Shown piece after piece: positions 45,609-54,152 of a stretch of DNA of 63,376 bases; position 1 is the stretch's first letter, and the number at the start of each line of letters is the position of its first letter. The stretch is taken from assembly GCA_946222995.1 (NCBI GenBank), contig CAMIOS010000015.1, positions 1 through 63,376 on the forward strand. Reading direction: 5' to 3'. The DNA is from an uncultured Enhydrobacter sp. (GTDB taxonomy: Bacteria; Pseudomonadota; Gammaproteobacteria; Pseudomonadales; Moraxellaceae). The position numbers and the translations under genes are program-made. The notes below the pieces were generated by a model, which was not told where the DNA came from, did not search any database, and worked only from the letters and a program-made list of their open reading frames with translations.

Positions 45609-46328
45609 ATGGCAGATTTATTTTCTAAAGAAATGCAAGAACAGCTTAAACAGCTAAAGACCGAACTTGGCAAAGGGCGTAGCCAAACCAAAGAAACCGA
45701 CGAGAACGGCAAACCAACCGAAACTGTCGGGCTACCCAGCAAACAACAAATTGCCAAACAAGTCAAAAAGTACGACAGCGAGCATTTAGATGATGACAAG
45801 CTATTGTTTATGCAAGCGATGGCAGGCGTCAAACCCATTAAAGACAAAAATTTGGCGGATAAAAATAAACCTGTCGCCAAACCCGATGCCACTACCCTTG
45901 CCAAACGTGCCGCTGCCCAAGGTAGCGACGAGCAAGAAAGTCACCAACTATCTGATATGCAAGCCTTACTTAATCCAGTATCAGGCGATGCATATTTAAG
46001 TTTTAAAAATCCGACGATTCAAAACAAAGTATTTAACGAACTCAAACAAGGCAAACTTAGATGGCATGATGCGGTCGATTTGCATGGTTCGACCATCGAA
46101 GAAGCCCGTGAGGCGGTAAGCACGCTGATTAATAACGCCCGTAAAAACAATGAGCCAGTGGTAAAAATCGTCCATGGTAAAGGCATCGATAGTATTTTGA
46201 AAACCTGTGTCAACGGCTGGTTACGTCAGATTCCAGAAGTATTGGCATTTTGCTCTGCCCCTGCCGATCAAGGCGGTAATGGTGCGGTGTTGGTTTTACT
46301 AAAAAAGAAAGAAAAACTGAGCCAATAA
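45609..46328 (+). CDS. Smr/MutS2 domain protein
   Basis: A stand-alone Smr-domain protein, about 239 residues; Smr domains can nick or cleave nucleic acid, and YfcN-type members in E. coli process mRNA on collided ribosomes (SmrB). The N-terminal half is a disordered, Lys/Asp-rich region. The Smr domain is in the C-terminal 90 residues with VDLHGSTIEEAREAVSTLI and VKIVHGKGIDS, which hold the conserved DLHG and HGKG elements. Start ATG 45609 with GAGA 5 bases upstream is preferred to 45597. Own transcription is likely, as a terminator precedes it. Confidence 0.88.
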   Translation: MADLFSKEMQEQLKQLKTELGKGRSQTKETDENGKPTETVGLPSKQQIAKQVKKYDSEHLDDDKLLFMQAMAGVKPIKDKNLADKNKPVAKPDATTLAKRAAAQGSDEQESHQLSDMQALLNPVSGDAYLSFKNPTIQNKVFNELKQGKLRWHDAVDLHGSTIEEAREAVSTLINNARKNNEPVVKIVHGKGIDSILKTCVNGWLRQIPEVLAFCSAPADQGGNGAVLVLLKKKEKLSQ

Positions 46329-46346
46329 TCACTGTGTAATTAATAT

Positions 46347-46383
46347 AAGCTTAATCAATCGATAACATTGATTAAGCTTTTTT
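46347..46383 (+). terminator. Rho-independent terminator after the Smr gene
   Basis: A perfect 13-bp stem (46347-46359 with 46367-46379) with 7-base loop and a six-T run. Confidence 0.9.
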
Positions 46384-46630
46384 ACATCTTTTTTGCTGAA
46401 ATATTGCTTTTTTGCTCGAAAATCTTAAGTTTTTGGGTATAATGTCAAGTTTTTCGTTCGGTTTTTGGCAGCTTGCTAATCACCGACTTTTCATCAATTC
46501 CCCATACTTATTTTGGGCATTTTCGGCTAATTTCATATTTTTTAGGTTGACCCTAAGTTAAGAAATTAAAAGTTTTAGCAATTAGTCAGTTAAATAAATA
46601 GGTATGATGCGGTATAGGAGAAAGGTAACT

Positions 46631-48031
46631 TTGAACAATACCCCCACTTCAGCCCCACCTGCACAAGGTCATGAATTACACCGTAATTTGGGTCTTTGGC
46701 ACGTTGTGATTATCGGTTTGGCATATATTCAGCCGATGACGGTTTTTGATACGTTTGGTTTAGTATCTGAGGAAAGCCATTTTCATGTGCCGACCTCTTA
46801 TATTTTTGCATTGATTGCAATTTTGCTGACCTCGATTTGTTATGGTTTTATGATTCGCCGTTATCCTTCGGCGGGTTCTGCTTATACATATGCCCAACAG
46901 GCGATTCACCCCAATTTAGGCTTTATGGTTGGTTGGTCTAGTTGGCTTGATTATTTGCTATCACCGATGGTAAATATTATTTTGGCAAGAATTTATTTGC
47001 ATGATTTATTCCCTGCGGTGAATGAATGGGTTTGGGTGATTGTATTAACCGGTTTGATGACGGCTGTTAATATGGGCGGTGCAAGGTTTGTAGCACATTT
47101 TAATAGTTGGATTGTGTTTATCCAAGTAGCAGTGATTGCGTATTTTACTTATATGGTTTATACCAAGCTACATATGGGTTACAACGCGGATGGGTTAATT
47201 GCCAGTCAGGCAGGCGCACCTGCCTTGGGCAGTTCACAGCCGTTTTGGGCAGATACAACTGAGATAAGTAAGTTAATTACGGGTGCCACTTTGTTGTGTT
47301 TTTCGTTTACTGGGTTTGATGCGTTATCTAGTCTAGCTGAAGAAACCAAAGATACCCACCGTACGCTGCCTAAAGCGATTGTAACAACCTCGTTGGTGGC
47401 AGGGGTAATTTTTATCATTGCCACGTATTTTATGCAGTTATATTTCCCCAATGATCCTGCCAAATACTTCCCAGATATCGAAGCGACACAGCCAGATATT
47501 TTGCGAATAGTTGGTGGTGAGATGTTTAAAACCTACGTGCTGTATTTTGCGATTGTGACTGTGATGGCATCGGGTATTTCGGCGCATGCGGGTGTGTCAC
47601 GTCTGATGTATGTGATGGGTCGGGATGATGTGATCAATAAGAAAATCTTTGGTCATATTAGCCCAAAACTTCGAGTACCGACTTTTAATATTTTGATGGT
47701 TGGTCTTGTGGCATTGACGGCAGGGTTTTTAGATTTGGGCAAGGTGGTATCCTTGATTAGCTTTGGGGCGTTGACGGCATTTAGCTTTGTGCATTTATCG
47801 GTCTTAGCTCGTTATGCGGTGCGAGATGGTCGTTACAAACAGCCGTACGATATTTTACGTTTTGTGATTGTACCTACGCTTGGCTTCTTATCAATCGTGG
47901 CATTGTGGCTAAATATCGAGAAAACCGCGCTACAAGCTGGTTTGATTTGGGGTGCAATTGGGATTGCATACTTAGCTTATAAAACGGGTGGTTTTAAACG
48001 TCCTGCCCCTGTCCATCACGAGTTTGATTAA
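46631..48031 (+). CDS. APC family amino acid/polyamine permease (PlaP/PuuP-like)
   Basis: Twelve-helix inner-membrane transporter. The N-terminal segment LWHVVIIGLAYIQPMTVFDTFG and the RYPSAGSAYTYAQQAIHPNLGFMVGWSSWLDYLLSP region (given in parts) closely resemble E. coli putrescine importers PlaP and PuuP. TGFDALSSLAEETKDTHRTLPKAI is also characteristic. Substrate is inferred only. Start is unclear: TTG 46631 has GGAG 10 bases and AAGG 5 bases upstream, while ATG 46604 has only AGG next to it. From TTG it is about 466 residues. The gene ends before a bidirectional terminator. Confidence 0.88.
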   Translation: MNNTPTSAPPAQGHELHRNLGLWHVVIIGLAYIQPMTVFDTFGLVSEESHFHVPTSYIFALIAILLTSICYGFMIRRYPSAGSAYTYAQQAIHPNLGFMVGWSSWLDYLLSPMVNIILARIYLHDLFPAVNEWVWVIVLTGLMTAVNMGGARFVAHFNSWIVFIQVAVIAYFTYMVYTKLHMGYNADGLIASQAGAPALGSSQPFWADTTEISKLITGATLLCFSFTGFDALSSLAEETKDTHRTLPKAIVTTSLVAGVIFIIATYFMQLYFPNDPAKYFPDIEATQPDILRIVGGEMFKTYVLYFAIVTVMASGISAHAGVSRLMYVMGRDDVINKKIFGHISPKLRVPTFNILMVGLVALTAGFLDLGKVVSLISFGALTAFSFVHLSVLARYAVRDGRYKQPYDILRFVIVPTLGFLSIVALWLNIEKTALQAGLIWGAIGIAYLAYKTGGFKRPAPVHHEFD

Positions 48032-48048
48032 CGTTTAAATAGATTAAC

Positions 48049-48079
48049 AATAGCGGATTACCACATCCGCTATTTTTTT
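48049..48079. terminator. Terminator between the permease and the PAP2 gene
   Basis: AATAGCGGAT (48049-48058) pairs with ATCCGCTATT (48065-48074) and is followed by seven Ts on the plus strand. Confidence 0.88.
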
Positions 48080-48105
48080 GTAACAACGCTGTGAATTTGC
48101 CAAGT

Positions 48106-48780
48106 TTAGCCCAACAGATAATTGGATAATTTGGTGCCGATCGTGGCAAATACTGCCCCAATCCCTGCCCCTATCAAGACATCTGTGGGATAATGTAGCC
48201 CCAAAACCATCCGAGAAATGGCAATCAGTACCGTAAAAGGCACCAGTATCCATAACAACATCGGTGTTTGTGAACCAAGCATCATCGTAAATAGCACCGC
48301 TTGCAAGGTGTGCCCCGAAGGAAAACTAAACACATCCAAGGGGCGCTCACCTAGTTTAATCACCTGATGCACTTGGTATGGGCGAGGTCGCACTGTGTGC
48401 AATTTTAGGAATTTATATAGCAAATACCCACAAAAACTGGTCAGCAACACAGCAACTATTTTGCCTGCGACTAGACCGCCTGCCTGCCCTTGTAAACCGC
48501 ATAATATTGCCATGGATACAGTAGCCATTCCCCAAAACCAACCATCACCCAACCGGCTGACTGCTTTAAAAAACTTGGCAATCCTATCGGTATGGGAAAG
48601 CAAATTTGCTCTGACACATAGCTGCGTATCCCATGCTAACAATTTTTGTTGGGCAAGGTTAAGTCGGGGTTTTTGCTCCAAAAAGCGATAAAAATATTGC
48701 ATCAGTTTTGGCAAATTTTGTACGTGAACCCGATGGTCTGGGTTAATATGCGTAGCAGTGGAGCGAAGCGACTGGGTCAT
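48106..48780 (-). CDS. PAP2 family membrane phosphatase
   Basis: A 224-residue membrane phosphatase of the type-2 phosphatidic acid family. Three catalytic motifs are in order: KLHTVRPRP (about 127-135), PSGHTLQA (about 153-160) and SRMVLGLHYPTDVLIGA (about 189-205), with catalytic His in the second and third. Several hydrophobic helices surround them. AGGAGG, a perfect Shine-Dalgarno, precedes the ATG. The glycosyltransferase gene upstream is close and in the same direction (35 bases), so lipid modification or lipid A/undecaprenyl phosphate metabolism is possible. Substrate not known. Confidence 0.88.
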   Translation of the reverse strand: MTQSLRSTATHINPDHRVHVQNLPKLMQYFYRFLEQKPRLNLAQQKLLAWDTQLCVRANLLSHTDRIAKFFKAVSRLGDGWFWGMATVSMAILCGLQGQAGGLVAGKIVAVLLTSFCGYLLYKFLKLHTVRPRPYQVHQVIKLGERPLDVFSFPSGHTLQAVLFTMMLGSQTPMLLWILVPFTVLIAISRMVLGLHYPTDVLIGAGIGAVFATIGTKLSNYLLG

Positions 48781-48814
48781 GTAACCTCCTTTTTGCCTAA
48801 GAATGAGTCAATGA

Positions 48815-50242
48815 TTATTTCATATATGACGCACTTTGAGCAATTTGTGGGCTTGAGTGGCGGATAAATACTGGTTTTTTAACTTCTTTACTTAGGCTAT
48901 TTTGTTGGGTTGGGTTATGCGCGTGATTGGTTGGGCTAAGTTGTAATACCTCAAAGAACATCGCTTGCATTTGCTCGGCAGGGCGTTGCCATGAATAATC
49001 TGATACACGCTCACGCGCAGCTTGTTGCATTTTTTGTAGTTGTTGTTGTTTTGGCAACTGTTTTACCATGTCTATAAAACCTGTTTCATCGCCCAATGCC
49101 ACAGTATGACCACACGTTTTATCGACCAATAACGCTGCCGCTGCATCATGGTAGGCAAACACAGGCAAGCCTGATGCCATTGCCTCGGTGACGACATTAC
49201 CAAAGGTTTCGACTTGGCTGGCAAATACAAACGCATCACCACTGGCATAGTATTTAGCAAGTTCATGCCCTGTTTTAAAGCCGGCAAAAACAATATCACT
49301 ATCTTGACCATATAAGGCTTCAAGTCGAGCTTTGTCGGGACCATCGCCAACGATAACCAGCTTAACATGGCGGTGTAATTGCTCAAGTTGCAAGGCTTTA
49401 AAACCTTTTATGACCGTTTCGATGCCTTTTTCGGGCGACACACGGCTCACGCATAAGATGACGGTGGTTTCTTCACCTGCTTGCCATTGTTGGCGAAGCG
49501 CATTACTACGATGTTGCGGTGAGAATTTTTGCGTATCCACCCCGCGCCCGACTTGATAAAGCCGTTTAAAACCAAACGATTCAAGCTGATTTTGTGTGGT
49601 TTGGCTTGGGACACAAGTGGCACTGCAAGCGTTATGAAACCATTTTAAATAACCCAGCAAGGGCATTGAAATGATTTTCCAGCCAAAATAGCGGCTAAAA
49701 TCATGAAATGACGTGTGATACCCTGCGGTGACTTTAATTTTCTGCCGTTTTGCTGCCAATAATGCAGCTAGGCCTAATGGACCTTCGGTGATGATATGCA
49801 CGATATCAGGTCGTATTTGGGCAAATTGTTGCCGCAAAAAGCGATAATTGGGTAAGCCCATGCGTAAATGCGGGTAATAAGGAATCGGTAAGCCTTTAAC
49901 TTGTTTATCAGTATTGACTGCCCCATAATTTAGGCGAGAATGTGATAATTCTTGTTCGACCGCCTCACTTTGACTGGGGCGTATTAAGGTGATTTCATGA
50001 CCGAATGCTTTAAGTTGCTGTACGATTTGGAACATACTTGATGCCACGCCATTGATGTCGGGTAGCCAGGTTTCGGTGACAATAACAATGTGCAGTTTTA
50101 TAGACTCCGCATTTTGTGGCATAGCATGTTGAAATCTCATATTTTGTGGTTGGGTGTCTTGAGCCGATGGATTTTTTTTACCCATCGATGTATATGTTAA
50201 AACTTGTAAAGTAGGGGGAGCAAATTGGGTTGCAAGGGTCAT
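48815..50242 (-). CDS. GT4-family glycosyltransferase
   Basis: A 475-residue GT-B enzyme. The N-terminal domain has ETWLPDINGVASSMFQIVQQLKAFGHEITLI, as in PimB/MgtA-type mannosyl- and glucosyltransferases acting on lipids. The C-terminal domain has VSRVSPEKGIETVIKGFKAL, VIVGDGPDK and ETFGNVVTEAMASGLPV, the E-x7-E donor motif. The first 45 residues and the last 50 (Gln/Asn/Ser-rich) are not conserved. GGA lies 8 bases before the ATG. Followed by the PAP2 gene. Donor and acceptor are unknown; glycolipid synthesis is a family-level inference. Confidence 0.87.
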   Translation of the reverse strand: MTLATQFAPPTLQVLTYTSMGKKNPSAQDTQPQNMRFQHAMPQNAESIKLHIVIVTETWLPDINGVASSMFQIVQQLKAFGHEITLIRPSQSEAVEQELSHSRLNYGAVNTDKQVKGLPIPYYPHLRMGLPNYRFLRQQFAQIRPDIVHIITEGPLGLAALLAAKRQKIKVTAGYHTSFHDFSRYFGWKIISMPLLGYLKWFHNACSATCVPSQTTQNQLESFGFKRLYQVGRGVDTQKFSPQHRSNALRQQWQAGEETTVILCVSRVSPEKGIETVIKGFKALQLEQLHRHVKLVIVGDGPDKARLEALYGQDSDIVFAGFKTGHELAKYYASGDAFVFASQVETFGNVVTEAMASGLPVFAYHDAAAALLVDKTCGHTVALGDETGFIDMVKQLPKQQQLQKMQQAARERVSDYSWQRPAEQMQAMFFEVLQLSPTNHAHNPTQQNSLSKEVKKPVFIRHSSPQIAQSASYMK

Positions 50243-50517
50243 AAAAGTATTCCAAAATCAATTTTTCAGCCAATCCATTTCATTTTTTAATCTTAAATTT
50301 GTGAAAGCGGCTAGAATCTATAAACTTTATTAGTATTAGCATTGTATAAATACCGCTTGACAGCTTAATGTCATTTTAATAACAATTTGATGACAGCGAC
50401 TGTAGATTTATGGTTTTGGCTTCAGTATTTTGCTAACAGATAATTTGGTATAAGTTTAACTTGGTATAAGTTCACGCAATTTTTTATAAATTCACTTGAC
50501 AATGACAATCTGCGCCT

Positions 50518-50931
50518 ATGACACGTCAATCACCCACCCTTTTAATCTTGACCCATGCGCCCTCTCACCCATTAACCACCGAAGGGCTGCGCTTTGCCCA
50601 ACATTTTTGCCGTGATTGGCAGGCGCAATCCAGCGCGCCTGTGCCGTTATCTATTTTTTGCTACAGTGACGCTGCCACAATCGCGAATCGGCTGATTTGG
50701 CTACCTGCAGATATGCCCAATGTGGCAAAAGAGTGGCAACATTTGGTGCAAACGCAAAAAATTGCCGCCCAAGTGTGTGTGAGTACCGCCCTTGCTCGAG
50801 GTGTGGTCGATGCTGACAATGCTGCACGCCACAATTTGGCAGGGGATAATTTGGCTGACGGCTTTGAGTTGGTGGGATTGGGCGAATTGGCAATGCAATT
50901 ACATCAACGACCACAAGTTTTACAATTTTAG
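50518..50931 (+). CDS. tusD: Sulfurtransferase TusD (DsrE-like)
   Basis: Part of the sulfur relay that brings persulfide sulfur to MnmA for 2-thiouridine in tRNA. The fold is DsrE-like, with a central strand TLLILTHAP and the conserved catalytic-site segment QVCVSTALARGVV. C87 corresponds to the active Cys of E. coli TusD. The C-terminal FELVGLGELAMQL is also family-typical. 137 residues, normal. A TusC-like gene follows after 20 bases. No ribosome binding site is evident before the ATG. Confidence 0.88.
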   Translation: MTRQSPTLLILTHAPSHPLTTEGLRFAQHFCRDWQAQSSAPVPLSIFCYSDAATIANRLIWLPADMPNVAKEWQHLVQTQKIAAQVCVSTALARGVVDADNAARHNLAGDNLADGFELVGLGELAMQLHQRPQVLQF

Positions 50932-50951
50932 AAAAATTTTAGGGCAATCGC

Positions 50952-51320
50952 ATGAAAATTTTGATTCATATTCAAGCAGATAACGAGCTATCGTGTCACG
51001 AGGCATTTTCGATGGCGTTTGCGCTGGCAAGTTTTGAGCATGATATCCAGCTATGGCTTGAAGAAGGTTGTTTAAACATCATCGAACAATGTAGCCCCAA
51101 ACTTGGTAAAATGCTCAGTTCACTTGATATGTACGATATGCCAAAGGCTTGGGTTACTAGCGAATTACTGACTCAGCGGCAGCAAGCATTACTAACAGAC
51201 AACCAAAGCGGACAAGATATGCAAGACGTCCCAAATTGGCTATCGCAATTAACGGCTTCACCGACCCAAGGTTCATCACAAGACTTTTCACAAGATTTTG
51301 ATTTAACCCTGCATCTATAA
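50952..51320 (+). CDS. DsrE/DsrF-like protein, TusC-like
   Basis: A 122-residue DsrE-fold protein next to tusD. The N-terminus KILIHIQADNELSCHEAFSMAFALASFEHDIQLWLEEG fits the fold (strand, helix, strand, as in TusC/DsrF), but the C-terminal 35 residues are low complexity (Gln/Ser/Asp). In enteric bacteria tusD is followed by tusC and tusB. Here only one partner is visible, and its C-terminus does not match the usual family. AGGG precedes the ATG. TusC assignment is by position and fold. Confidence 0.65.
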   Translation: MKILIHIQADNELSCHEAFSMAFALASFEHDIQLWLEEGCLNIIEQCSPKLGKMLSSLDMYDMPKAWVTSELLTQRQQALLTDNQSGQDMQDVPNWLSQLTASPTQGSSQDFSQDFDLTLHL

Positions 51321-51339
51321 ATTTTTAAAGGCTAAAAAG

Positions 51340-51368
51340 CTGATAATGCCTTGATTTTGCTTTATACT
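51340..51368 (+). promoter_or_regulatory. Promoter candidate for the Lon-like gene
   Basis: CTGATA (51340-51345), a 17-base spacer and TATACT (51363-51368). It lies 79 bases before the Lon-like start, after the TusC-like stop codon. Confidence 0.45.
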
Positions 51369-51446
51369 AGCAGCGACCTATTGATATTGGCTTTTATCAA
51401 CCGCATCATACCTGATATTTTTCTCGCCCTCTTTTGACTATTATTT

Positions 51447-54092
51447 ATGAAAAAACCTTCAAAGCTTTTGCAACACACCGCTATCGATATGCCAAAAATG
51501 GCAAAAAGACCCACGCAATCCGCGACCATTCGCCCTGTTCAAACTGATAATTTACAGCCATTGCCTGTGGAAAAACTGCGTCGATATACCGACCCCGACA
51601 CCCTACCCAAAGACACGCTACATTGCCCCCCAAGCCAGCTAGATTTTGGACAAGAGCGGGCGTGCAAAGCGATTGTGACGGCATTAGACATTCATGCCAA
51701 CGGCTATCATGTGTTTGCTGCAGGCGAAAATGGACTGGGCAAACGCACGCTGATTACCCGCTTACTTAATGAATACGCCAAACACCGCCCTACCCCAAGC
51801 GATTGGGTGTATGTACACAATTTTGCCGATGCCCGCTCGCCCACTGCGTTACAGCTGCCCGCGGGCATGGGGCAAACCCTTGCTGAGGATATCACCCAGT
51901 TTTGGCTCACCGCTAAACGCCAACTTAACAAGCGTTTTCGCAGTGAACATTACCAAAGCAAAATCGAAGCGATTAAAAACGAAATTAGCTTGCGAGAAGA
52001 ACAAGCGTATAACGAACTGCATGAAGAAGGCAAACAATATTCGCTGGCTTTGACCTTGCGTTCATCGGACAATAAACCGATTTTTATCCAATCTGATTTT
52101 AATGATAAGCTAGACAATGAACTAAATGACGGGCTTAACGATGAACTTAACCACAACAACCGCCAAGCTAGCAAGTCATCTGCCAATAAACCTACTGACA
52201 AATCGCTGGCACTAGAACACACCGCAACCAAAAAAACAGCGAGTCAAAAATCCCCAGAGCGAAAAACCAGCCAATCGACCAATTTTGGGCTTAATCCAAC
52301 CCCAAACTATGAGCCATATGTGGCAAACTATCAAGACAAAAACCACATGCAAAAACGCTTAAGCCAGCTTACCATCACGCTTGAGCAAATCGAGGATGAA
52401 GCCAACCAAACACTACAAAACTTGCATCACTCAATGACCCGCCGTACCCTTAAGCCGCTACTTGAGCCACTACGCCAAAAATACGCAGACAATCTGCCTG
52501 TGGTGGCTTATCTTGATGCATTGCATGACGATATCGTACAGCACATTGAGCGAATTATTAATGAAGATGACGAAGAGTTTTTGCCCAGCCATTTTTCACC
52601 CGTACCCGCCCGTTATTTTGTCAATGTGCTTGTCAGCCACGAGCCTAACAGTGCCGCCCCGATTATTTTTGAGGATTTGCCCACGCATCTCAACTTGCTG
52701 GGTCATGTAGAACAAATCACCCATTTGGGCACCGTATCGACCGACGTGAGCCTAATTCGAGCAGGATCGCTGCACCGAGCTAACGGTGGCTATCTGATAC
52801 TCGAAGCAAATAGCTTGCTAGAGTATCCGTATGCGTGGCAAGGGCTCAAGCGAGCCTTGCAAAGTCGGCAGATAAAGATGTCAAGTCTTGAGCAAATGCT
52901 AACCCTAACCGGTTCGATTAGCCTAGAGCCACAAGCGATACCGCTGGATGTCAAAGTGATTTTGCTTGGTGAACCTGATTTATACTATGACTTGCTCGAT
53001 TTTGAGCCCGAGTTTAATGCCGTGTTCAAAATCCGAGCCGATTTTCATGACCGTGTCGCCCGTAATGCCGCTAATGAACATGCCATGTCTGCCAAAATCG
53101 CAGATATGACAGCAAAATATGCGCTATTGCCATTTGATCATACCGCTTGTGCCAGTTTGCTTGATTATCTAAGCGAGCAAGCCGAAGACCAGCACGAACT
53201 TAGCCTACATGGCGACCGTCTAGCCCAAGTATTGCATGAAGCCAATCGCCATGCGGTAATTGCGCATAGTCAACTGGTAAATAGTCAGCATATTTACCAA
53301 GCCATTAAGGATATTCAACACCGCTCTGGGTACTTACGCCAATTATTTTGGCAAGAATTGGAAAAAGGACAACAGCTTATCAGCACCCAAGGCAAAGCAA
53401 TTGGTCAAGTCAATGCCTTAACCGTGATTAGCTACGCCGACAGCGAATTTGGTATGCCCGCTCGTCTAACCGCAAGCGTCCATCCAAGCACAGGGCATGC
53501 CGACATTATCGATATTGAACGGGATGTGGACTTAGGCGGCTCGATTCATGCCAAAGGCGTCCTGATTATGAGTAGTTATCTACGGGCATTGTTTGCCGAG
53601 GATAACGAACTTAATTTTACCGCCTCTCTGGCTTTTGAACAAAGCTATGGCGGGATTGATGGTGATAGTGCCACCATTGCCGAAACCTGTGCGCTATTAT
53701 CCGCCCTTTCGCAGGTGCCGCTTAATCAAAGCTTTGCGGTGACAGGCTCAATGAACCAATTTGGACAAGTGCAAGCAGTGGGTGGTGTCAATGCCAAAAT
53801 TGCGGGATTTTTCGATGCCTGTCTAGAACAAGGGCTGACGGGCAAACAAGCGGTAATTATTCCAAAGGCAAATGTGGATCAACTGATGCTACGGCAAGAT
53901 ATTGTCGAACATATCAAAGCGGGTAAATTTGCGATTTATGCGGTTGAGCATGTCAATGAAGCCTTGCAACTATTAACAGGCGTTAGCGTGGATGAAGCAA
54001 CCAAAAAAGGCAATTTTCGCAAAAATAGCATTTATGGCAAAATTTATCAACGTCTTGCCATGTGGGGCGAAAAAGACCCTGCCGGAAAATAA
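51447..54092 (+). CDS. Lon-like ATP-dependent protease (LonC/YcbZ type)
   Basis: An 881-residue AAA+ protease of the Lon family without the usual Lon N-terminal domain, like E. coli YcbZ but much longer. Walker A is atypical, GENGLGKRT (about 90-98), with Arg after the Lys. A long, Gln/Asn/Ser/Lys-rich stretch interrupts the AAA domain at about 205-305. A second block has SLIRAGSLHRANGGYLILEANSLL, and the Lon protease domain covers about 640-870. GIDGDSATIAETCALLSALS holds the catalytic Ser and VGGVNAKIAGFFDACLEQGL the catalytic Lys. Both dyad residues are thus kept. Cytoplasmic. Substrates unknown. Runs alone to a palindrome after the stop codon. Confidence 0.88.
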   Translation: MKKPSKLLQHTAIDMPKMAKRPTQSATIRPVQTDNLQPLPVEKLRRYTDPDTLPKDTLHCPPSQLDFGQERACKAIVTALDIHANGYHVFAAGENGLGKRTLITRLLNEYAKHRPTPSDWVYVHNFADARSPTALQLPAGMGQTLAEDITQFWLTAKRQLNKRFRSEHYQSKIEAIKNEISLREEQAYNELHEEGKQYSLALTLRSSDNKPIFIQSDFNDKLDNELNDGLNDELNHNNRQASKSSANKPTDKSLALEHTATKKTASQKSPERKTSQSTNFGLNPTPNYEPYVANYQDKNHMQKRLSQLTITLEQIEDEANQTLQNLHHSMTRRTLKPLLEPLRQKYADNLPVVAYLDALHDDIVQHIERIINEDDEEFLPSHFSPVPARYFVNVLVSHEPNSAAPIIFEDLPTHLNLLGHVEQITHLGTVSTDVSLIRAGSLHRANGGYLILEANSLLEYPYAWQGLKRALQSRQIKMSSLEQMLTLTGSISLEPQAIPLDVKVILLGEPDLYYDLLDFEPEFNAVFKIRADFHDRVARNAANEHAMSAKIADMTAKYALLPFDHTACASLLDYLSEQAEDQHELSLHGDRLAQVLHEANRHAVIAHSQLVNSQHIYQAIKDIQHRSGYLRQLFWQELEKGQQLISTQGKAIGQVNALTVISYADSEFGMPARLTASVHPSTGHADIIDIERDVDLGGSIHAKGVLIMSSYLRALFAEDNELNFTASLAFEQSYGGIDGDSATIAETCALLSALSQVPLNQSFAVTGSMNQFGQVQAVGGVNAKIAGFFDACLEQGLTGKQAVIIPKANVDQLMLRQDIVEHIKAGKFAIYAVEHVNEALQLLTGVSVDEATKKGNFRKNSIYGKIYQRLAMWGEKDPAGK

Positions 54093-54097
54093 CAGCG

Positions 54098-54119
54098 TAG
54101 GGCGTATACCACACGCCCT
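54098..54119. terminator. Palindrome after the Lon-like gene (REP-like)
   Basis: AGGGCGT (54099-54105) pairs with ACGCCCT (54113-54119), loop of 7. No T-run follows on either strand, so termination is doubtful. Its sequence resembles the hairpin at 45555-45577. Confidence 0.5.
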
Positions 54120-54152
54120 GCCGCTTTAACACGCTATTATTTTAACCAGCGC

